Part shown: in pieces, positions 8,048-17,088 of the stretch
Layout of the letters: every line of letters starts with the position of its first letter
Numbering within the stretch: position 1 is the first letter of the stretch
NCBI RefSeq assembly: GCF_017743865.1
Contig: NZ_JAGHRJ010000001.1
Span: 682,001 to 746,000, forward strand
Source of the DNA: Labrenzia sp. R4_2
GTDB taxonomy: Bacteria > Pseudomonadota > Alphaproteobacteria > Rhizobiales > Stappiaceae
DNA length: 64,000 bases
Reading direction: 5' to 3'
Program-made: the position numbers and the translations under genes
Notes under the pieces: model-generated
The model's input: the letters and a program-made list of their open reading frames with translations, nothing else
Told to the model about the DNA's origin: nothing
Database searches by the model: none

Positions 8048-8300
8048 TCAAAAAATCCAAGCACCCAGGCCGAACGCCAAAACTGCGATTACAGCCGCGA
8101 TGATGCCGAGTGCTGTTGGTTGCCGTCCTCATTAGTCTTGCCGACCATGGGGGTCATGATTTCCTTCAGATCATGCCTTTGAATGCCGGGGCGCATGATC
8201 TCGGTCGGGTTCTTGCCAAAGCGGATCAAGGCGGCCTGAACAATGCTGAGGTCAAAGTCCAGGGACCAGCCCACCACGTCGGTTGAATAGCGCAAGCTGT
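8048..8300 (-). pseudogene. Frameshifted small membrane protein gene (phage remnant)
   Basis: One frame reads WSLDFDLSIVQAALIRFGKN and continues to MVGKTNEDGN. After a one-base shift near 8120 the next frame continues QPTALGIIAAVIAVLAFGLG and AWIF to a stop at 8048. Joined, they give a coherent protein with a soluble helical part and a C-terminal membrane anchor. No ATG fits the second part. The right end runs into the truncated endolysin on the other strand, so the 5' end is lost too. The function is unknown. Confidence 0.4.
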
Positions 8301-8544
8301 TGGTGATCCAGCCTATGGCGACGGCTTCAGGAATGCCCCGTGTGCCCGATATTCCATGCACTCCTGGGGCATTGCGATCGACTTTGACCCGGAGCGCAAC
8401 CGGCTCTCTTGGAAACGGCCGCAAGCGCGGCTCTCGTTGGATGATGTGATCCCGTACTGGCAGGCGTGGGAGGCAGAAGGCTGGCTCTCGCTCGGCCGGG
8501 TCCGCAACTTCGACTGGATGCATGTCCAGGCCGCCCGGCTATAG
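8287..8544 (+). pseudogene. Truncated M15-family endolysin (D-Ala-D-Ala peptidase-like)
   Basis: The open stretch encodes the C-terminal part of a phage M15 peptidase. SMHSWGIAIDFDPERN carries the zinc-binding His and Asp (H-S-W-G-x-A-x-D), and it ends RNFDWMHVQAARL with the final WMH zinc ligand. The N-terminal half, including the substrate-binding part, is missing: an in-frame TGA lies at 8284 and no start is seen except an internal ATG at 8356. It stands immediately before a holin-like gene and the spanins, so it was the endolysin of a lysis cassette. Confidence 0.75.
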
Positions 8545-8556
8545 GAGATCCGGAAA

Positions 8557-8805
8557 ATGACAAAGACTTTCAAACGGGAAGTGGCCGTCATCATGTTCGG
8601 CTTTCTCATGCTCCTTTGCATCTTCGACCTCCTGACAGGTGGCGAGACGCCTGCTTATCAGTGGGCGGAGTTGTTGGCCCTGCCGATCTTCGGGTTCGGC
8701 GTTGCCGCCTTTGGGTTGGACGCTGCGGCAAAGCAGCTGCCGATCGGCGGCCAGGGGGCTCGGCATATGCAATCAGGCCTGCCACCGGAAGGATATGCCG
8801 AATGA
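8557..8805 (+). CDS. Small membrane protein, holin-like
   Basis: An 82-aa protein with two hydrophobic segments: VAVIMFGFLMLLCIFDLL near residues 9-26 and AELLALPIFGFGVAAFGLD near 38-56. A short cytoplasmic tail follows. It begins 12 bp after the endolysin remnant and its stop overlaps the next start (ATGA at 8802-8805). Position between endolysin and spanins suggests a holin or holin-associated protein. Sequence alone does not prove this. Confidence 0.6.
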   Translation: MTKTFKREVAVIMFGFLMLLCIFDLLTGGETPAYQWAELLALPIFGFGVAAFGLDAAAKQLPIGGQGARHMQSGLPPEGYAE

Positions 8806-9158
8806 TCTGGAGCAGTCTTTCGAAGTGGCTCTTTGGAACCCGTTCGGGGGTTCTTCTTGTCGCCGCATTTCTTCTGGTTGGCAGTCTCTACACTTGGCAC
8901 TGGCTGGATAAGTCCAGCGCGGTGCGAAAAGCTGTTGTTGGCTACGTCGCAAAAGTCGAGCTGGCAGCAAGTCGGGCGGAGCTGAAAGTGCTCAAGGACC
9001 GTGCGGCGGCCCTTGAAGCCGCGAATTTTCAATTTCAACGGCAGCTGCAGGAGGCCGAGGCCCTGCAGACCCGTCAGGCACTGGAGCTGGATACCTATGA
9101 ATCGACCGTGGATGCTGTTGTTGGTCCTGCTCTTATTGAGCGGCTGCGCAACCGTTGA
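8802..9158 (+). CDS. Putative inner-membrane spanin (Rz-like)
   Basis: A 118-aa type II membrane protein with one N-terminal membrane segment (GVLLVAAFLLVGSLYTWHWL, about 14-33). A long periplasmic coiled coil follows, rich in A, E, L and K (AELKVLKDRAAALEAANFQF to about residue 95). This is the architecture of phage Rz proteins, which with an outer-membrane lipoprotein fuse the two membranes at lysis. A second frame starting inside this gene at 9097 encodes that lipoprotein, the classic Rz/Rz1 nesting. The ATG at 8802 overlaps the upstream stop. Confidence 0.75.
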   Translation: MIWSSLSKWLFGTRSGVLLVAAFLLVGSLYTWHWLDKSSAVRKAVVGYVAKVELAASRAELKVLKDRAAALEAANFQFQRQLQEAEALQTRQALELDTYESTVDAVVGPALIERLRNR

Positions 9159-9393
9159 GGACCGTGCGAACTCGGCCGGCGACCGGTTGGGCGAAGCGGC
9201 GGCAGAGGCGCAGCCGGATCCTGCTCTGCCGCATGACTGCCGGCGTCAGGAGCGGTCGGGCGTTCAGGAGGGCGAGCCGCTGGATGTGGCCCTGATCAAG
9301 ACCGACCAGGCCCTCGGCCGCGCCAATGCGCGCGTCCGGCGGTGTGCCGCCTGGCATGACAAGTACCGGACAGATCTGCAAACGGGGAAGTGA
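9097..9393 (+). CDS. Putative outer-membrane spanin lipoprotein (Rz1-like)
   Basis: A 98-aa lipoprotein starting MNRPWMLLLVLLLLSGCATV, with lipobox LLSGC. The mature protein is small and has several prolines, as is usual for Rz1 partners (AQPDPALPHDC). Its first 62 bp lie in the +1 frame inside the Rz-like gene. It contains three extra cysteines after the lipobox (HDC, RRC). The role is inferred from the lipobox and the overlapping arrangement. Confidence 0.75.
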   Translation: MNRPWMLLLVLLLLSGCATVEDRANSAGDRLGEAAAEAQPDPALPHDCRRQERSGVQEGEPLDVALIKTDQALGRANARVRRCAAWHDKYRTDLQTGK

Positions 9394-9394
9394 C

Positions 9395-9691
9395 ATGAGC
9401 GACAATCAGGAGCGGCGGCCAAGGTTCAGAGCAGACATCTCTCTCGGCAATATCCTAACGATTGTTGGTATGGTCATTGCCGGTACCGGCGCATGGATTG
9501 AGGTCAGGACAACGCAGGCAGAAATCAAGGCTTTGCAAGTCCAGTTTGAGCGCCGGATTGTAGATCTTGAGCGATCTGAATTGGAGCGGCGTGCCGATCG
9601 GCTCAATCAGGTTACGTTGGTGACCGAGATCCGGGCTGACATAAAGTATCTGCGCGAAGCGTTTTCCCGCATTGAGAGGGCTCGACAGTAG
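9395..9691 (+). CDS. Phage-type membrane protein with coiled coil
   Basis: A 98-aa protein with a basic N-terminus (SDNQERRPRFRADISLG), one membrane segment (NILTIVGMVIAGTGAWIEV, about 19-37), and a heptad-rich helix (RRIVDLERSELERRADRLNQ). It starts 1 bp after the stop of the Rz1-like gene and ends the lysis block. Proteins of this shape are common next to lysis genes in alphaproteobacterial prophages; their role is not established. Confidence 0.6.
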   Translation: MSDNQERRPRFRADISLGNILTIVGMVIAGTGAWIEVRTTQAEIKALQVQFERRIVDLERSELERRADRLNQVTLVTEIRADIKYLREAFSRIERARQ

Positions 9692-9788
9692 GTAGTTTTC
9701 ATCGCAGCCTGCACCCGCGATGTTGACATTCAGCATTTCGAGTATGCAACTTGATAGAGTGTTTTATGTTGTCTGAATACCCAAGGGA

Positions 9789-12182
9789 ATGATAGCGTAT
9801 TATGGGTATCCAAAAAATCCGCGAGTTCTTTTAGGTAAAAAATATTTTTATTTGGAAAATTTCACAATGGGCGCAAATGATACTTTTTTTGTAAGTTTTT
9901 ATAGCTCTAGCGGCGGTGGGATATCGCAAAGTATAGATGATTTTCTTTTGGTCGATCTGATTCCAGATAGCTTGGTGTTCAATCCCAGCCGTGGCGCTGG
10001 CGAAGGTACAGCAGTATTTAGTATATATCCGCCCAGCTCTGATCCAGATTCAATTTCTTTCTCTTGGAATCAAGTAAACTCCACCCTACCGAAGAACATA
10101 TACTTGACAGAGCCTAATGGAGTAAGAGGAGCTGTTGATCCTTTGAATCCGGATGGAGGAGCTTACTATCTGGATTTGGCAACCGGAAATATAATTCAAG
10201 ATGAGCCTAGAATATTTGATTTTGTGAACTCACAAATTAGTCCATCTGTCACTCAGTCTGAAATATCACAATACAATTCTTCGTGGTTGAGTTGGTATAA
10301 TACGGTAATTAATTCGTCAATTAATGGAATAACTCATAATATTGAGGGCGGAAATAGCTATTACATAGGTATCAATAATAGCTATACTGTGTCGCAGCTT
10401 GAAACAATAATACCAGCTATTACCAACAATGCAAAAACAATTGTTTTTGGTACCGAATACGATGACACTTTCACCATCACGGCAACAGATCAGAAAATCG
10501 ATCTCTACCTTGAAGGTGGAAACGATACGGTAAGACTAACCGCTGACGCCCTAGCAGGAGCTATTTTTGCAGGCGAAGGCGAAAACGATGCCGACACTCT
10601 GATCCTCTCAGGCGAAGCTTCAGATTATCAGTTTATCGACATAATCGGGCCAGACCTTGGTCTCGGTTTTGCTGCGGCTCAAATAAACGTCTTCAATACA
10701 AAAAATGACACTAGTTTCCTCATAAATGGCTTCGAAAATATAGTTTTCGACAATTCAAGTTTTGACAACGTCGTTAAAATGCAAACCTCATCTGGGTTCG
10801 GTGATTTTTTTGCGTTGGGAATGGCCCACTTGGCAAGGGACGCATATGTGGATCGCTACGCAAGCTTTGGCGATGGGGTAGTGCAACAACTGGCAACGTC
10901 TGACGGGTGGGAATTGTTAACCGGTTCGGAGCTCGGCCTGTCAGTTGACGGGCCAAACAACGATGCGAACGGCAGATACACCTTTGTCAACGGCGAATTC
11001 AGAAGTTCTGAATTTGCTTATGGCGAAGCCGTTGCGCACGTATACAAAGGCGTTCACAACGGCAAGCAAGCAATCGCGGTCGCTTTCCGTGGCACAGCGG
11101 ATCCGAGCGGTGCCGATTGGATCACAAATCTAAATGCAACTGCTGGCGCTTACGAAGAATACTTCAAAAATTACGCGCCGCTTGTAACCGCTCTTAAACA
11201 GTTCATCGGTGCCGGCGGTGTTGAAAACATTTATGTCACAGGCCACAGCCTTGGTGGCGCTATGGCGCAACGATTCATGCAAGAGTTTCCGGGTAACGGG
11301 TCTGTGTATGGGGTTACTTTCGGTGCTCCAGGGTTCCCGGGTGCTGCATCAGCATCGGACAACCGACTAATTCAGATCGAGCATGTGGATGATTTTGTCC
11401 CCTGGGCTGATGACATCTCAGCATTGGGAATAGATGCCCTTGCACCATTTCTAGCTCTCGGATCAGGATTGGGGTCAGTCGCTTCGGTTATCCAAGCTCT
11501 AACAACGCAGTTGGAAACATCCGGCCAAGAGGTTGTCATTAGAAGAGACAACAGTCTGGTAGACGGGAATGTTATCGAAGCTCGGTTATACAATCACGAC
11601 ATTGATATTTATGTAGACTCTGTAGAACAGGTGATACGGGATACCGGAATTCCCCCATCCTGGATGAATAAGGGGCCTCATGGCACCATCTCCGATGAGG
11701 CGATCAACTATATTGATCCGGACTTTGTAAACCCACCCGTTGATGTTGCGGGCGGTATTTACCGCTTCTTTAATCAAAGCACAGGAAGTCATTTCTACAC
11801 AGCAAGTGCTGAGGAGCGGGATTCGCTTTACGCTGGAACAACAAATTTCAGCTACGACGGCGCGTCATTTAAATCTGCGAGCGTTGTTTCAGACAGCAGT
11901 CCTGTATTCAGGTTTTACAACAAGGTTTCTGACAGCCATTTTTATACAAACTCGGAAGCTGAGCGCGACCAGATCATTGCCAACTTGCCCGACCTGGTGT
12001 TCGAGGGTGCCGCTTACGACGCCTATTCGGAAGCCGGGGAAGGCCGTGAAGAGCTGTATCGGTTCTACAATACTGAAACAGGTTCGCACTTTTACACGGC
12101 CTCCGAAGAGGAGCGCGACATTGTTAAAACCCTTCAAGGTTATGACTATGAGGGCGTAGCTTATTGGGTTAACCCCGTTTAG
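9789..12182 (+). CDS. Lipase (class 3)/RTX-like protein with three C-terminal DUF5648-like repeats
   Basis: A 797-aa cargo protein. Residues 1-220 are AT-rich, N/S/Y-rich and unrecognised. About 220-320 is an RTX-like segment (FGTEYDDTF, LEGGNDTVRL, ILSGEASDYQF). About 345-610 is a class 3 alpha/beta-hydrolase: VAVAFRGTADPSGADW, nucleophile Ser487 in VTGHSLGGAMA, acidic residue in HVDDFVPW (about 535), likely catalytic His in YNHDIDIYV (about 603). From about 655 to the end are three repeats of the form YRFYN..SHFYT.S..ERD...YEG. No Sec signal is present; the RTX character suggests type I secretion. Start may be ATG 9789 or ATG 9867, the latter with a better ribosome site. Likely an extracellular esterase or effector; the target is unknown. 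Confidence 0.8.
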   Translation: MIAYYGYPKNPRVLLGKKYFYLENFTMGANDTFFVSFYSSSGGGISQSIDDFLLVDLIPDSLVFNPSRGAGEGTAVFSIYPPSSDPDSISFSWNQVNSTLPKNIYLTEPNGVRGAVDPLNPDGGAYYLDLATGNIIQDEPRIFDFVNSQISPSVTQSEISQYNSSWLSWYNTVINSSINGITHNIEGGNSYYIGINNSYTVSQLETIIPAITNNAKTIVFGTEYDDTFTITATDQKIDLYLEGGNDTVRLTADALAGAIFAGEGENDADTLILSGEASDYQFIDIIGPDLGLGFAAAQINVFNTKNDTSFLINGFENIVFDNSSFDNVVKMQTSSGFGDFFALGMAHLARDAYVDRYASFGDGVVQQLATSDGWELLTGSELGLSVDGPNNDANGRYTFVNGEFRSSEFAYGEAVAHVYKGVHNGKQAIAVAFRGTADPSGADWITNLNATAGAYEEYFKNYAPLVTALKQFIGAGGVENIYVTGHSLGGAMAQRFMQEFPGNGSVYGVTFGAPGFPGAASASDNRLIQIEHVDDFVPWADDISALGIDALAPFLALGSGLGSVASVIQALTTQLETSGQEVVIRRDNSLVDGNVIEARLYNHDIDIYVDSVEQVIRDTGIPPSWMNKGPHGTISDEAINYIDPDFVNPPVDVAGGIYRFFNQSTGSHFYTASAEERDSLYAGTTNFSYDGASFKSASVVSDSSPVFRFYNKVSDSHFYTNSEAERDQIIANLPDLVFEGAAYDAYSEAGEGREELYRFYNTETGSHFYTASEEERDIVKTLQGYDYEGVAYWVNPV

Positions 12183-12604
12183 GCGGGGCTGTTATTGTAG
12201 AAAGCAGGTTTTGGAAAGTCGATCTTGCCACACCGTTTGGCTTTGAACCTGAAATGGATTAATCGCATAGACCTCATCAAGTGTTTCCAATGAGAGATCC
12301 GCCATCAACTCCATGCTAATCCTAGACCGTGACGGGAACATGGATGCGGAATGCACAACGGAAAAGGACCTCCCACGAATGATTCAGGCGAGAGGAGTGG
12401 TGACCTTGTCTCCTGGCAGCGCCTTTGATCTAGATGAAGCTGATTGCTTAAGGGCGAGGTTTTGGCTCATTTCCCAAATCAGGGTTGAAGTATGAGGCAG
12501 AGTAACAAGCGTCACCGGGATGCAGCCGATCGGCGGTTTGTTCCCGAAGAGTCGAAACAACAAAGTTGCTAGTGTAACTGCTGCAGATCTAGGAAATTCC
12601 TTTT
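12183..12604. other. Intergenic region in the element
   Basis: 422 bp between the ends of two convergent cargo genes. No credible frame with codon bias and no transposase remnant was seen. A short GC hairpin (CCCCG/CGGGG, 12173-12188) overlaps the lipase stop codon. Confidence 0.45.
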
Positions 12605-14842
12605 CTATGCAGCATCCACGTAGAATGCTACGCCTTCATAATCATAATGTCCGAGCGTGGAGATGATACTGTCGCGCTCGTCCGCCGAGGCCGTATAAAA
12701 ATGCGAGCCGCTTTGGGTGTTGAAGAACCTGTACAGAGCCGTCCCGCCGGCATCCGCTGTCTCGCTGGCATAATAGGCGATGCCTTCATAACTGAATTGC
12801 GGCAGGCTGTTTTGGATGCTCTGCGCTTCTGCGGCACTAGCGGTATAAAAGTGAAACCCGCTGTCAGAGTTGTAAAACCGGTGAACTGCAACACCTCCAC
12901 CCGCTTCCGTGGCATTTGAGTCGAAGCTGTTGCCCTCATAGGTCATCGTCGGGATATTTGTAATGACCGAATTGCGCTCTTCAATGCTTGTGGTGAAGAA
13001 GTGTGAGCCCGTCAGCGTGTTGTAAAACCGGTAAATCTGGAAAGGACTTCCATCCGCATCCGCTGGTTCGACAACCGCTGCAGCAAGCGTCATGGTCTCC
13101 GTGCTGAATGTCAGATTTTCAATATTTTGCAGAAAGTCTGTGCCGTCACGGTTTGCTGCAAGGTCCATGACAGTTGTAATGCCGTTTGACGTGAAAACAA
13201 CGTAATCTGACCGCGCGCCGGAGAACACAGCTGTGTCTGTACCCGTACCGCCGTCGACAGTGTCATTACCATTTCCGCTCACAAAACTGTCATTCCCGGC
13301 ATAGAGCCGTACAATGCTGTTGCCATGCGCCATCGTGAAATTGTCGTCCGCATCTGTTCCGGACACATTTGCACCTGAAGCCATGCCGGACCGTCCCTCG
13401 GACATACCCACTGCCAAGTAATGAGCCAATCCACTCGCATAGGTGCCATTGTCCACCAGGGCTTGGACGTCGGAATTGGAATTCAGGTAAAAGAGCTCAT
13501 TGAATCCAGCCGCACCCGATGACGCCGGGTTGGCACCTCCCGGTCCCGTCGAAACCGCAGCTGTCAAATTGAGCGGATCATTCCAAATGTCGCCATTAAT
13601 CGCAAGCATCTGAACAAATTCAACACCGTCCGGCGTTGTGACCGGAACGGCCCTACCGGCAAGATATGCATTATCTTCTGAGAGAATTTCGTTGAAGAAG
13701 ATGGCCCCAAACCGGCCCACTCCATCGTTCAGCCAGAAAGCCGGCGCATCATACTTCTCGCCGCTGCCCTCAAAATATGGAACGAGGTCCAGGAAGCCGT
13801 CATTATTCAGGTCGATTGTCCGCAGAAATTTCATGTGATAGCCAGGGTCGCGCTCAAAGTTTTCACCTAGCCGGAAAGCTGAAGCTGTATCATCACTAAA
13901 GTTGCCGCTACCGTCGTTTATAAGCAGCTGCACCTCCCAGCCGGGGTTTATGAATTGCCCATTGTCGCCGGTATGAACATGCAATATGTCTAGATCACCG
14001 TCATTATCGACATCCAACGGAACGATTTCATAACTGATCGATTTCTGTCCGATATTCTTCGGGTCCGGCAAATTCTGGGCGGCGTTGTCGTTAAAACGCC
14101 CAGTCCCGTCATTGAAAAAGACCTTGGAGTAAAAGGCCTCGCCTCTGACTTCAGAATCAATTTTACCCAAAACCATGTCTTCGAAGCCGTCTCTATCGAG
14201 ATCAGCAAACTCAACAGTTAAAAATCTTGAATAATGTGCCGGATCGATCACGCTTGAAGGTAGTCTATCATATTCTACTACAAAACTTCCCGCACCATTA
14301 TTTATCAACATGTACGGAATTACAGTGTTCGTTGTAGTGCCAATATTTGCAACATAAATGTCTAGGTCGCCGTCTCGATCTACATCCACTGAGGCCGCAG
14401 AATGACTAAATTCGCCCTCAAAAAAGGGGACTGGTGCAGAGCTCAGCTGTCCGTCGCCATTTGACAGTAAGAGAACATTTGCTTCGCCCGGAAACGGCTC
14501 AAAATCCCATCCGTGAGCAGCGACAAAGACGTCATTGTACCCGTCGCCATTAAAATCATCTGAAATAATCCGACGCGGCCAGACCGTCGGATCAAATTCT
14601 TCCGGAGCGATGATATTGGTAGCGATGCTAATCTGTGCCGTTGAATTGACGTCAAAGACAATCCCATGTCGCGCTACATCTTCAGAAGAATTATGGCCAC
14701 TTATAATGATTTCATCATATCCGTCATTGTCCAAGTCGATCGGCAACGGCAGCGATGTTTCAACTGGAATGCCTGGATTAAAAACCTGTTGGTTATTGAA
14801 TGAGACCTCATACAGCGTGTTGAAACTATATGTGCTGGTCAT
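12605..14842 (-). CDS. FG-GAP/VCBS beta-propeller protein with RTX segment and three DUF5648-like repeats
   Basis: A 745-aa protein. Residues 1-400 hold repeated calcium-binding FG-GAP/VCBS blades (DLDNDGYDEIIISGH, DFNGDGYNDVFVAAHG, DVDRDGDLDIYVANIG, DVDNDGDLDILHVHTG), predicting a seven-blade propeller. About 485-600 is an RTX-type stretch (AGNDSFVSGNGNDTVDGGTG, TDTAVFSGARSDY). The last 145 residues are three YRFYN/SHFYTAS repeats nearly identical in pattern to those in the two other cargo proteins. No signal peptide is present; the start MTSTYSFNTLYEVSFNNQ follows a GGAGGC ribosome site. Probably exported and calcium-dependent. Function, adhesion or hydrolase-like, is unknown. Confidence 0.8.
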   Translation of the reverse strand: MTSTYSFNTLYEVSFNNQQVFNPGIPVETSLPLPIDLDNDGYDEIIISGHNSSEDVARHGIVFDVNSTAQISIATNIIAPEEFDPTVWPRRIISDDFNGDGYNDVFVAAHGWDFEPFPGEANVLLLSNGDGQLSSAPVPFFEGEFSHSAASVDVDRDGDLDIYVANIGTTTNTVIPYMLINNGAGSFVVEYDRLPSSVIDPAHYSRFLTVEFADLDRDGFEDMVLGKIDSEVRGEAFYSKVFFNDGTGRFNDNAAQNLPDPKNIGQKSISYEIVPLDVDNDGDLDILHVHTGDNGQFINPGWEVQLLINDGSGNFSDDTASAFRLGENFERDPGYHMKFLRTIDLNNDGFLDLVPYFEGSGEKYDAPAFWLNDGVGRFGAIFFNEILSEDNAYLAGRAVPVTTPDGVEFVQMLAINGDIWNDPLNLTAAVSTGPGGANPASSGAAGFNELFYLNSNSDVQALVDNGTYASGLAHYLAVGMSEGRSGMASGANVSGTDADDNFTMAHGNSIVRLYAGNDSFVSGNGNDTVDGGTGTDTAVFSGARSDYVVFTSNGITTVMDLAANRDGTDFLQNIENLTFSTETMTLAAAVVEPADADGSPFQIYRFYNTLTGSHFFTTSIEERNSVITNIPTMTYEGNSFDSNATEAGGGVAVHRFYNSDSGFHFYTASAAEAQSIQNSLPQFSYEGIAYYASETADAGGTALYRFFNTQSGSHFYTASADERDSIISTLGHYDYEGVAFYVDAA

Positions 14843-15240
14843 CTTTGCCTCCCACGATACAAATCGTCATCACTCTTGCTCCAAAACACTTACCATTTTG
14901 CGGGAATAGCTAGTGATCTGAATAATAAGTCTAAATAAATATACTAATGACATTAGTATTTAGCGTATAATGGAACTTAGACCCTTTATACGAGAATCTT
15001 CAACACTTTTTTTGTTGAACAGGTTCTGTTTTTACCGATGGAAAAATGGCGCACGCAAATCTCATATGGATGACAAACCTGATTTTTTCCATCTGCAGCG
15101 CGACGATCATTTTCAATCGAATGATATCTTAGGAGCAGCACACACGTTGGGTTGATCAGAAGGCCTCCAACCCGTAGACCGCAGAGACATTACAAACTTA
15201 GAAACAGCAAAATAGGAGCATACTTTGCAGTATCTCAGGA
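14843..15240. other. AT-rich intergenic region in the element
   Basis: About 400 bp between two same-strand cargo genes, much richer in A+T than the genome. No credible gene was seen. It likely contains the promoter for the gene ending at 12605. Confidence 0.5.
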
Positions 15241-17088
15241 TCACGCCAAGTCTACGTAAAAGGCGATGCCTTCATAGGTGTAGTGGCCGAGCGTGCTGAT
15301 GATGCTGTCGCGCTCGTCTGCCGATGTTGTGTAGAAATGTGTGCCAGCGGCTTCGTTATAGAATCTATACAGCTTTTGCGAACTATCTGAGCCGTTTGCA
15401 TCTGCATAGTAGGCAATTCCCTCATACTGAAAATGCGGGATCGAGTTCATTACACTTTCGCGTTCTTCATCTGAAATCGTATAAAAATGTGTTCCGTTTG
15501 AACTGTTGTAGAACCGATACACGGCATCACCGTTGCTTGTGGTTACATTGGTATCGAAGGCATTGGCCTCAAAAACAAAATTTGGCAATTCAGATAAGAC
15601 CTGATTACGTTCTAATACGCTGTTGGTGTAAAAATGGGCACCGGTCTCCGTATTGTAAAAGCGGTAAATCTGGCTAAGGCCGGAATTCAGGCCATTTGGT
15701 TGATCCGGAAGCGTGTTCAGCACTGTCGTGTCAGCGCCGAGCAATGTTTCAATGACAACTGCATCCGAACCGTAGCTCGAAACAGCATCAATCCGAGAAT
15801 CGTTGTTGAGATCGCTCAGAAGCCCTGAGATCGGAAGAGTGACGTTCTGCGGAACGAAGTTTGTTTGGATTGCCGCAAAAGTGCCGTCCCCGTAGTTGAG
15901 ATACAGCAGCGGGTTCGTTGAAGAAAACGATTGTGACGTGTTTACAAAAATATCCTGATGGCCATCGCCATTTACATCAAGAAACAAGGGACTGCCGTTT
16001 GAAGCCGTGTTGAGATTGTAGCCGCCTGTCGCAGTAAGTGGTGAAATCTCGTCTGTCTGAGGGCCGAGCCGTGTCGCAGTCTCATCGACAAAACCACCGT
16101 TGCCATCACTGATTAATATCTGCAGGTACCGGCCGGTGCCGTCGTATGCCGGATCAGGTTCAACTGGTTCGTTTTGCCCAGCCAGTATTTGCCGAGAATG
16201 GGAAATGAGTACATCATCGAAACCGTCTCCGTTGAGGTCTGTGGTATCGATTGCAGACGCAACAACAAAACCATCGTTGAAGGACGGCAGCGGCAGCTTA
16301 ATCACCGCACTGTTGTTGAAGTCGCCAGTCCCATCATTCAGCAGAACAGTTCCACGTGCATTTTCCAAGGTGTCAGGTGTCGCGTTGACAGAGTTTTCCC
16401 GTTCTGGGCCAAAAACCAGGTCAAGGGCACCATCACCGTTAAAGTCACCAAGTGCCGCGGAGTTATTAATGTTCTGAAACTGGGGGATGCGGTCTGAAAC
16501 CTGTTCAAATTGTCCCGCTCCATTGTTTAATAGGATTGTAGGCCCGCTAATGGTTCCTCCACCTCCGCTATCAAGCAAAATGTCGACATCGCCGTCACCG
16601 TCTATGTCTCCGGCGTCCATACCTTTACTATGTAAATTGACAGAGGCGAGCGAGCTGACTTGATATCCAGCGGAGGAGCTTAGGAAAACAAATGCAGGTT
16701 GTAGTAAGAAATTATTGAAGTTCGGATCTGTCGAGGGCAGTGAGAAGTCCTTGTAACCGTAATCGGTTAGCGCCAGATCAACTATACCATCGTTGTTGAA
16801 ATCGGCTTCAACCGTAACAGGTACGAACATACTTGGAAGCGTTTGAGCAACTGCTGATGTCGTATCCAAAGCAAATGAACCGTCGGCTTGCTGCACTAGT
16901 AGTGAGAACTGCGGCGCAGCAGTCGCGGTATCACCATACCCATTTGCGACCAAGAGATCCGGGCGGCCGTCCCGCGAGAAATCTAAAGTGGAAATGACAG
17001 CTCCGAAGCGGAAACCCGAAACCTCACCGACCAGAGTTGGGGGGGAGAAATAGGCCATAGCGATATTGTCCAAATCTAGATTTTGCAA
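15241..17088 (-). CDS. FG-GAP/VCBS beta-propeller protein with three C-terminal DUF5648-like repeats
   Basis: A 615-aa paralogue of the protein encoded at 12605-14842, but without the RTX stretch. Blades are visible as DFSRDGRPDLLVANGYG, DFNNDGIVDLALTDYG, DIDGDGDVDILLDSG, DFNGDGALDLVFGPE, DLNGDGFDDVLISH and DVNGDGHQDIFVNT. The final 145 residues are three repeats, the last (SADERDSIISTLGHY then YEG) matching its paralogue almost residue for residue. The two genes probably arose by duplication and exchange of tails. No signal peptide is visible, and no secretion genes are in the window. Confidence 0.8.
   Translation of the reverse strand: MQNLDLDNIAMAYFSPPTLVGEVSGFRFGAVISTLDFSRDGRPDLLVANGYGDTATAAPQFSLLVQQADGSFALDTTSAVAQTLPSMFVPVTVEADFNNDGIVDLALTDYGYKDFSLPSTDPNFNNFLLQPAFVFLSSSAGYQVSSLASVNLHSKGMDAGDIDGDGDVDILLDSGGGGTISGPTILLNNGAGQFEQVSDRIPQFQNINNSAALGDFNGDGALDLVFGPERENSVNATPDTLENARGTVLLNDGTGDFNNSAVIKLPLPSFNDGFVVASAIDTTDLNGDGFDDVLISHSRQILAGQNEPVEPDPAYDGTGRYLQILISDGNGGFVDETATRLGPQTDEISPLTATGGYNLNTASNGSPLFLDVNGDGHQDIFVNTSQSFSSTNPLLYLNYGDGTFAAIQTNFVPQNVTLPISGLLSDLNNDSRIDAVSSYGSDAVVIETLLGADTTVLNTLPDQPNGLNSGLSQIYRFYNTETGAHFYTNSVLERNQVLSELPNFVFEANAFDTNVTTSNGDAVYRFYNSSNGTHFYTISDEERESVMNSIPHFQYEGIAYYADANGSDSSQKLYRFYNEAAGTHFYTTSADERDSIISTLGHYTYEGIAFYVDLA

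Noticed and set aside
12313-12495. 60-codon frame between two cargo genes.
   Set aside because: Poor codon bias, no domain and no ribosome site.
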